Source of the DNA: an uncultured Verrucomicrobiae bacterium
Lineage (GTDB): Bacteria; Verrucomicrobiota; Verrucomicrobiia; Limisphaerales; AAA164-E04
Direction: 5' to 3'
Length of the DNA stretch: 64,000 bases
Assembly (NCBI GenBank): GCA_951813855.1
Contig: OX638380.1
Location: 3,054,876-3,118,875, forward strand
Shown here: positions 59,514-64,000 of the stretch, one piece after another
Layout of the letters: each line of letters starts with the position of its first letter
Position numbering within the stretch: position 1 is the first letter of the stretch
Position numbers and translations under genes: made by a program
Notes under the pieces: model-generated
What the model saw: the letters and a program-made list of their open reading frames with translations, nothing else
The model's database searches: none
What the model was told of the DNA's origin: nothing

Positions 59514-60896
59514 ATGAGTTCTGAACAGACTTCTTCGCCTTTCAATCGCCGTGAGTTCCTTAAAGGAGGGTCGTTCGGCTCCGCGTTCGCGTTGGCCGGA
59601 AGTTCGGTCGTGTCGCTGACTCCGCAATCCGAAGCCCAGGAAAGCGATACTTCTGAAAACCCTCCCGTCCCAGTCGGGGTAATCGGTTGCGGTTATCACG
59701 GGCGGGACGTCGTCGCTACCCTGTCGTTGTTGGCCAACGCTCCCGTCGTGGCCCTCTGCGATACCTACGGCCCCTTTTTGCGGCGGACGGGACGGTCGGC
59801 GCCCCAAGCGACTCAGTACGAGCGTTATCAGGATTTGCTGGAAGACGAAAAAGTGGCAGCGGTGTTCGTTTGCACGCCGACCCATCAACATCGCCAGATC
59901 GTGCTGGACGCCTTGACGGCCGGCAAGCACGTCTACTGCGAAGCTCCCTTGGCCCACACGTTGGAAGACGTGAGGGATATCGCGCTGGCGGTCAAGCGTC
60001 ATCCGCAACTCTATTTTCAGGCGGGACTGCAGCAGCGCTCCGATCCGCAACGGTATTTCTTATTGAAGTTCATCCGCACCGGCGCTTGGGGGCAGACCGT
60101 GCAGGCACGAGCCCAGTGGCACAAGAAAGTCAGTTGGCGGCGGTCGGCTCCGACCGCGCAACGCGAGCGGGAAATCAACTGGCGGTTGGACGAACAATTA
60201 ACTACCGGGTTGGTGGGGGAGGTCGGCATCCACCAACTCGACGCGGTGTCTTGGTTCTTCCGCCGCCGGCCGGTCGGGGTCCAGGGTTTCGGTTCGATTT
60301 TGCATTGGAACGACGGACGCCAAGTGCCGGACACGGTTCAGGCCATGGTCGAGTATCCGGGGAGCGTCCGTCTCAATTACGACGCCACCTTGGCCAACTC
60401 TTTCGACGCTGACTACGAAGTGTACTACGGTTCCTCGGCCGCTCTGATGGTGCGGGGCAACAAGGCCTGGATGTTCAAGGAGGCCGACGCTCCGCTTTTC
60501 GGTTGGGAGGTCTATGCGCTCAAGGAAACTTTCCACAAGGAGATCGGCATCGCCTTGGCCGCCGACGCGACTCAGTTGGACACGGTGACCGGCGACGGCG
60601 GCAAACGATCGGAGCCGGCCGACAAGTATGTCGATACGCCCCTGCATCGGGCGTTGGACGCCTTCGTGCATAACGCTTGGGTCCATCAGTCGGCGGTGGA
60701 AGATTTTGTCGCGAGTTTCGGGGCGGAGGAAACCGAAGCGTTGGCCGAGTACTTGGTCGATCTCGAGGAGTCCAAGGCGCCGGCCGCCGGCATTAAAGAA
60801 GGCTACGAAACCACGGCGATTGCGTTGAAGGTCCAGGAAGCGGTCGCCGGTTCCAAGGCTTTGGCGATCGAGGATTCTCTGTTCGAGCTCGGATGA
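59514..60896 (+). CDS. Tat-exported Gfo/Idh/MocA-family oxidoreductase
   Basis: 460 residues. A twin-arginine leader, SSPFNRREFLKGGSFGSAFALAG, precedes a Rossmann NAD(P)-binding domain (VGVIGCGYHGRDVVATLSLL, VALCDTY, AVFVCTPTHQHRQIVLDALT AGKHVYCEAPLAHT). The usual EKP of the active-site loop is EAP here, replacing the conserved lysine by Ala; other Lys residues may compensate, or activity may be altered. The C-terminal domain has VGEVGIHQLDAVSWFFRRRP, the conserved GxHxxD pattern. Together with the ThuA-DUF1080 gene 39 bp upstream, it suggests periplasmic sugar oxidation or hydrolysis via keto intermediates. Confidence 0.94.
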   Translation: MSSEQTSSPFNRREFLKGGSFGSAFALAGSSVVSLTPQSEAQESDTSENPPVPVGVIGCGYHGRDVVATLSLLANAPVVALCDTYGPFLRRTGRSAPQATQYERYQDLLEDEKVAAVFVCTPTHQHRQIVLDALTAGKHVYCEAPLAHTLEDVRDIALAVKRHPQLYFQAGLQQRSDPQRYFLLKFIRTGAWGQTVQARAQWHKKVSWRRSAPTAQREREINWRLDEQLTTGLVGEVGIHQLDAVSWFFRRRPVGVQGFGSILHWNDGRQVPDTVQAMVEYPGSVRLNYDATLANSFDADYEVYYGSSAALMVRGNKAWMFKEADAPLFGWEVYALKETFHKEIGIALAADATQLDTVTGDGGKRSEPADKYVDTPLHRALDAFVHNAWVHQSAVEDFVASFGAEETEALAEYLVDLEESKAPAAGIKEGYETTAIALKVQEAVAGSKALAIEDSLFELG

Positions 60897-61585
60897 ACGG
60901 GCGCATCGCTTTCGCTGTCAGTAACACTATGAAGAGGCAATTGAGTTTACCGGTGGTCGTTGGGGCGCTGTTGGTTTGGGGAGTTTTAGCGACGGGCGAG
61001 ACCGACGGCGCCAAGTATGACGTCAGCTACCGGGGCATTCCGGGCAGCAGCATCAAGGTCGAGGGCACGTCGACCATTCACGATTGGGTTGTGGAGTGCA
61101 AATTGATCAGCGGGACCATGCTGACCGAGGGCGAATTCCCGACTGACCTGTCGGTGACGAAGGTTCCCGAACTCAAAAGGCTTCCCCAAATGATTATTCG
61201 CGTGCCGGTGCGTTCGATCAAAAGCGGCAAGCGGAATATGGACACCGTGATGCACGCTGCCATGAAGCAGCCGGAGCATCCGTTTATCGGGTACCAGTTG
61301 ACCAAGATGACTCCTTCGAAAGAGCCGCGGGAAGCGGGCAAGCCGTTGCGGTACGACATGGTGGGAGATTTGACGATTGTCGGGGTCAAGAAATCCGTTG
61401 CCATCCCGGTGGAGGTTGTGGGGCACGAGAACGGCGGGTTGCGCTTTACCGGGCAGGTTAAATTGAAAATGACCGATTACGGGATTAAACCGCCGGCGCC
61501 GAAGATCAGTTTGGGTTTGATTCGGACCGGTGACGAAGTGGTCGTTTCCTTGGAGTGGATTACGCGGAAACGGGTGCTCGAGTAG
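60893..61585 (+). CDS. YceI-family periplasmic lipid-binding-like protein
   Basis: 230 residues. The ATG at 60893 overlaps the upstream stop (ATGA), which favours coupling. An internal ATG at 60929 (MKRQLSLPVVVGALLVWGVL) would give a more typical signal peptide and is equally possible. The mature part has the YceI barrel pattern: GSSIKVEGTSTIHDWVVECK, RVPVRSIKSGKRNMDTVMHA AMKQPEHPFIGYQLTKM, YDMVGDLTIVGVKKSVAIPV, GQVKLKMTDYGIKPP. YceI proteins bind long amphiphiles such as polyisoprenoids. Probable last gene of the ThuA/Gfo operon. Confidence 0.93.
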   Translation: MNGRIAFAVSNTMKRQLSLPVVVGALLVWGVLATGETDGAKYDVSYRGIPGSSIKVEGTSTIHDWVVECKLISGTMLTEGEFPTDLSVTKVPELKRLPQMIIRVPVRSIKSGKRNMDTVMHAAMKQPEHPFIGYQLTKMTPSKEPREAGKPLRYDMVGDLTIVGVKKSVAIPVEVVGHENGGLRFTGQVKLKMTDYGIKPPAPKISLGLIRTGDEVVVSLEWITRKRVLE

Positions 61586-61624
61586 CCTTCGCCGAAAGGA
61601 TCGGCGGCGGACCGAGAAACGAAC

Positions 61625-61701
61625 TGGCGGGAGCGACGGGACTCGAACCCGCAGCCTCTGCCGTGACAGGGCAGCGCTCTAACCAATTGAGCTACGCCCC
61701 C
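61625..61701 (-). tRNA. tRNA-Asp (GTC)
   Basis: The minus strand folds as a complete cloverleaf: acceptor GGGGGCG / CGCTCCC with one G-T pair, D-arm GCTC...GAGC, anticodon stem CTGCC/GGCAG with loop CTGTCAC (anticodon GTC), T-arm GCGGG-TTCGAGT-CCCGT, discriminator G, and a genomically encoded CCA (61625-61627). Confidence 0.96.
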
Positions 61702-61770
61702 GCCGAAGGAGGAGCGAGACTAGCTTAAGCGGCGGACAAGTCAAGCGCATTGGAGATTTTTTTGACGTAG

Positions 61771-61795
61771 CCGGCCCCGGTCGGACCGGGGCCGG
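61771..61795. repeat. Perfect GC-rich palindrome
   Basis: An 11-bp inverted repeat, CCGGCCCCGGT / ACCGGGGCCGG, with a 3-base spacer. It has a T-run on its left (plus strand), not on its right, so it is not a normal terminator for the YceI gene; for minus-strand transcripts it precedes the tRNA. Role unclear. Confidence 0.6.
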
Positions 61796-62247
61796 TGGGA
61801 CGAACGATTGACCCGGGCAAAGAACGCCAAGGAGGTGGGGGGTGGGGAACCCCGCTGAAGTGCGTCCGATGCCCGGATCGTGTACAGTATCGACCCTAGG
61901 AAGTCGGGGAAAAGTTGTCAACTCGGTTTGTCTGATTTACTTTTCGCCGAGCCGGCGGTAGGGTCGGGAACTTCGGTTGGCCGTCGGGCGGCGACGCTTG
62001 ACGGCGGGTTTTGTTCGTGGGCAGGGCAGTAGTTTCGGGGGGGGGGGCGGTCATTCGGCGACCGGCTCCGCGAAGTCGGGGTAACGGCGGTTTCGTCGGC
62101 CATCAGTTTTTTCGGGCTCGTCCCGGGCCTTTCGTATTTCGGTAACGCGTCGTATCGGGTTTAAGCTCGCAGCCAGGACTCCGGACGGAGACCTACCGGT
62201 AGGGCGGCAAATTTCAGGTCGGGTTGGTTTGAGGTAAGGACAGCAGA
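61796..62247. other. Intergenic region upstream of the terminal repeat protein
   Basis: About 450 bp without a gene. It includes a run of eleven G residues at 62037-62047. A GGTAAGGA sequence 8 bases before the ATG at 62248 is a plausible ribosome-binding site. Confidence 0.5.
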
Positions 62248-64000
62248 ATGATAATCAAAGCGATGAAGCGTTGGTCTGGGCGGTTGGCCCGGTTCGGTTC
62301 GAATAGACCCTTAGATTGCGGCACAGCCGAACGGCCGGAAGCTTCCATTCGCTCAGGCAGACTCTTCGGTCGGTGGGTGAATCCGTCGGCCTCGGCGGCT
62401 TTCCGGATCCTGTTGATGGCGGTCTTCTTCGGTCTGGGGGTATGGGGTTCGGCTCCTGCGGTTCAGGCGGCGCCGGAATTGATTCGGCTGCCGGACCGGG
62501 ACTTTACCCTGACCGGCGACCCCGATGGGTTCGAGTATCTGTGGTCGGACGGGACGACGGTCTGGGTGACGTACGTGAGCCGGCAGAAAGTCGCCGAAAT
62601 TCGGGCTTACACCTTGGCGACCGGCACCCGGAACACCGCCCGGGAATTCAATTTGGACGCGATCAACCAGAACCCGGCGGGTCTGTGGTCGGACAAGACG
62701 ACGCTCTGGGTGATCGACGGGAACCAGAACCGGATTTTCGCCTATGTGCTGGCTACCGGGGCGCGCGACCTCGCCAAGGATATCAATTTGGGTTCCGGCA
62801 ATTACTCCGTTTCGGGACTCTGGTCGGACGGGACGATGATTTGGGCGAAATTTAATAATCGGGTGCTTCACGCCTATTCCTTAGCTACGGGTATCCGCGT
62901 GTCGCAGCGGGATATCGATTTGACCGTCTTGAACGTTCAGCCGCAGGGCTTCTGGTCGGACGGCACGACCATGTGGGTCCTGGATACGATCTCCCTTCCT
63001 CCCAAGTTATTCGCCTACGTGTTGGCCAACGGCAACTACCATCAAGCCCGGAACATCGACTTGCCGGACTACAAGACCTTTTTTGTGACGCCCCCCAACT
63101 ACCGGCCGCAGGGCGTATGGTCCGACGGCGAGACCTGGTGGGTGTTGGAGGATACGGAAAACAAGCTTTACGCTTTCAACATGATCGACGACGACGAGGC
63201 GAACCGGCCGCCGACCCCGGTCGGAGCGTTCGAGCCCCTCGAGTTGAACCTCGGCGAAGGAATGTACGCCGTCATGGTGAGGGACAAATTTAACGATCCG
63301 GATGAGGACGATCCCTTGACCTTTACCGCGGGGTCCCAGAATCCGGCCGTGGCTACGGTGAGCGTGGTCGGCGACGAGTTGGTCGTTTTGCCCGTCAAGG
63401 TCGGTAGCACTTCCTTGCTTGTGACGGCCACCGACTTGGGCGGATTGACCGCTACCCAGGCGATATCGGTGATGGTGGACGCGCTGCAAGGAGCGCCCGT
63501 GGCGGCTAACCCGTTTGCGCCGGCCGTCTTGTTTTTCCGGGGCGGTGCCGAGACGATCGATTTGGCGGACAAGTTTTCCGACCTGGACGGCGATCCCCTG
63601 ATCTACACCGCCGTGTCCCATAATACCGATGTCGTGACCGTGGCCGTGGGCGGCTCGAGACTCAATTTGAATCCCTTGGCCATGGGCAGTGCCCAAGTGT
63701 TCGTTGCCGCCACGGATCCGGGCGGATTGTCCGTGGTGCAAAAAATCGATGTCTCCGTGCTCATTTCCACCGGCGAGCCGGTAGCGGTAGGCGGTATCGC
63801 GCCGCTGACGTTGACGATTGCCGGGGGAGCGATGACCGTCGACGTGGCGAACAGTTTCATCGATCCGGACGGCGATTCGCTGTTTTACGACGTCAGCAGC
63901 AGTGATCCTCGGATCGTGACTGCCGGAGTCAATGGCAGCGAGGTGACGCTGACTCCGGTAGCGGCCGGCAAGGCCTTGGTGACGATCACGGCCTCCGACC
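62248..64000 (+). CDS. Large secreted repeat protein with WSD[GK] beta-propeller-like and cadherin-like repeats (3' partial)
   Basis: It opens at ATG 62248, preceded by GGTAAGGA, and runs off the window (584 codons seen). The N-terminus has ~50 basic residues and then a hydrophobic segment, AAFRILLMAVFFGLGVWGSA, ending PAVQA-APE: an extended signal peptide. Residues ~85-310 have five repeats of the form LWSDGTT.WV.....N.I.AY.LATG.R....DINL (WSDG or WSDK cores), likely blades of a propeller. From ~residue 330 there are cadherin/Ig-like repeats: KFNDPDEDDPLTFTAGSQNP AVATVSVVGDELVVLPVKVG, DKFSDLDGDPLIYTAVSHNT, SFIDPDGDSLFYDVSSSDPR ... VTLTPVAAGKALVTITASD. These repeat types are abundant in host-associated marine bacteria. 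Probable adhesion or interaction protein. Confidence 0.88.
   Translation, partial: MIIKAMKRWSGRLARFGSNRPLDCGTAERPEASIRSGRLFGRWVNPSASAAFRILLMAVFFGLGVWGSAPAVQAAPELIRLPDRDFTLTGDPDGFEYLWSDGTTVWVTYVSRQKVAEIRAYTLATGTRNTAREFNLDAINQNPAGLWSDKTTLWVIDGNQNRIFAYVLATGARDLAKDINLGSGNYSVSGLWSDGTMIWAKFNNRVLHAYSLATGIRVSQRDIDLTVLNVQPQGFWSDGTTMWVLDTISLPPKLFAYVLANGNYHQARNIDLPDYKTFFVTPPNYRPQGVWSDGETWWVLEDTENKLYAFNMIDDDEANRPPTPVGAFEPLELNLGEGMYAVMVRDKFNDPDEDDPLTFTAGSQNPAVATVSVVGDELVVLPVKVGSTSLLVTATDLGGLTATQAISVMVDALQGAPVAANPFAPAVLFFRGGAETIDLADKFSDLDGDPLIYTAVSHNTDVVTVAVGGSRLNLNPLAMGSAQVFVAATDPGGLSVVQKIDVSVLISTGEPVAVGGIAPLTLTIAGGAMTVDVANSFIDPDGDSLFYDVSSSDPRIVTAGVNGSEVTLTPVAAGKALVTITASD

Noticed and set aside
58800..60050. 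Minus-strand open frame of 416 codons
   Set aside because: Antisense to the ThuA-DUF1080 and Gfo/Idh/MocA genes, both of which have clear domains.
61771..61795. Palindrome as terminator of the YceI gene
   Set aside because: No T-run follows it on the plus strand and a tRNA gene on the other strand lies between; it does not look like a working terminator.
63007..63741. Minus-strand open frame of 244 codons
   Set aside because: Antisense to the repeat protein at 62248-64000, whose repeats are unmistakable in the plus frame.
1..64000. CRISPR arrays
   Set aside because: No regularly spaced direct repeats with unique spacers were seen; the only tandem array (42176-42225) has no spacers.

Overview
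The window looks like a chromosomal piece of a verrucomicrobial-type bacterium, probably host-associated. This is an inference. It rests on a secreted ThuA + DUF1080 protein beside a Tat-exported Gfo/Idh/MocA oxidoreductase and a YceI protein, on large secreted proteins built from MBG, WSD[GK] and DPDGD-type repeats at both window edges, and on very heavy insertion-sequence load with many broken genes and long gene-free stretches, as expected in a decaying symbiont genome. Most of the sequence is moderately GC-rich; about 13.0-19.3 kb and much of the IS cluster are clearly AT-rich.

Layout. 0-11.9 kb: the tail of a surface protein, a dead two-gene IS481-like element, and two tandem copies of a large 2-oxoglutarate/Fe(II) oxygenase gene (one intact, one pseudogene) separated by decayed DNA. 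11.9-19.3 kb: a tightly coupled operon of a cytosine-C5 DNA methyltransferase, a roughly 990-residue protein joining a MORC/HSP90-type ATPase to a C-terminal histidine-kinase-like module (now split by an ISNCY-type insertion), and a response-regulator-like protein. This resembles the front half of methyltransferase/GHKL-ATPase/receiver conflict operons; the effector genes expected downstream are not recognisable. 19.8-36.8 kb: a 17-kb nest of insertion sequences, at least five levels deep, whose boundaries and target duplications can be read. 36.8-42.7 kb: a segment present in two diverged copies (19.2-19.8 + 36.8-38.0 kb, and 40.85-42.7 kb) that frames an IstB remnant and an intact DUF6978-like + DUF1828/DUF1829 gene pair.

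42.7-50.0 kb: mostly gene-free DNA around a third, intact oxygenase paralogue and an IS66 remnant. 50-61.7 kb: a conventional, dense chromosomal region with an FmdB-type zinc ribbon protein, a secreted hypothetical, an EamA transporter, a PolX-family protein with a degenerate polymerase site and an intact PHP domain, an octaheme cytochrome c with a late frameshift, a PfkB sugar kinase, ThuA-DUF1080, Gfo/Idh/MocA, YceI and tRNA-Asp. 62.2-64 kb: the start of a long secreted repeat protein that runs off the window.

The strongest points for follow-up are the interrupted methyltransferase/ATPase-kinase/receiver operon, the three-copy oxygenase family with a C-terminal cysteine cluster, the DUF6978/DUF1828 pair, and the reconstructable insertion history.
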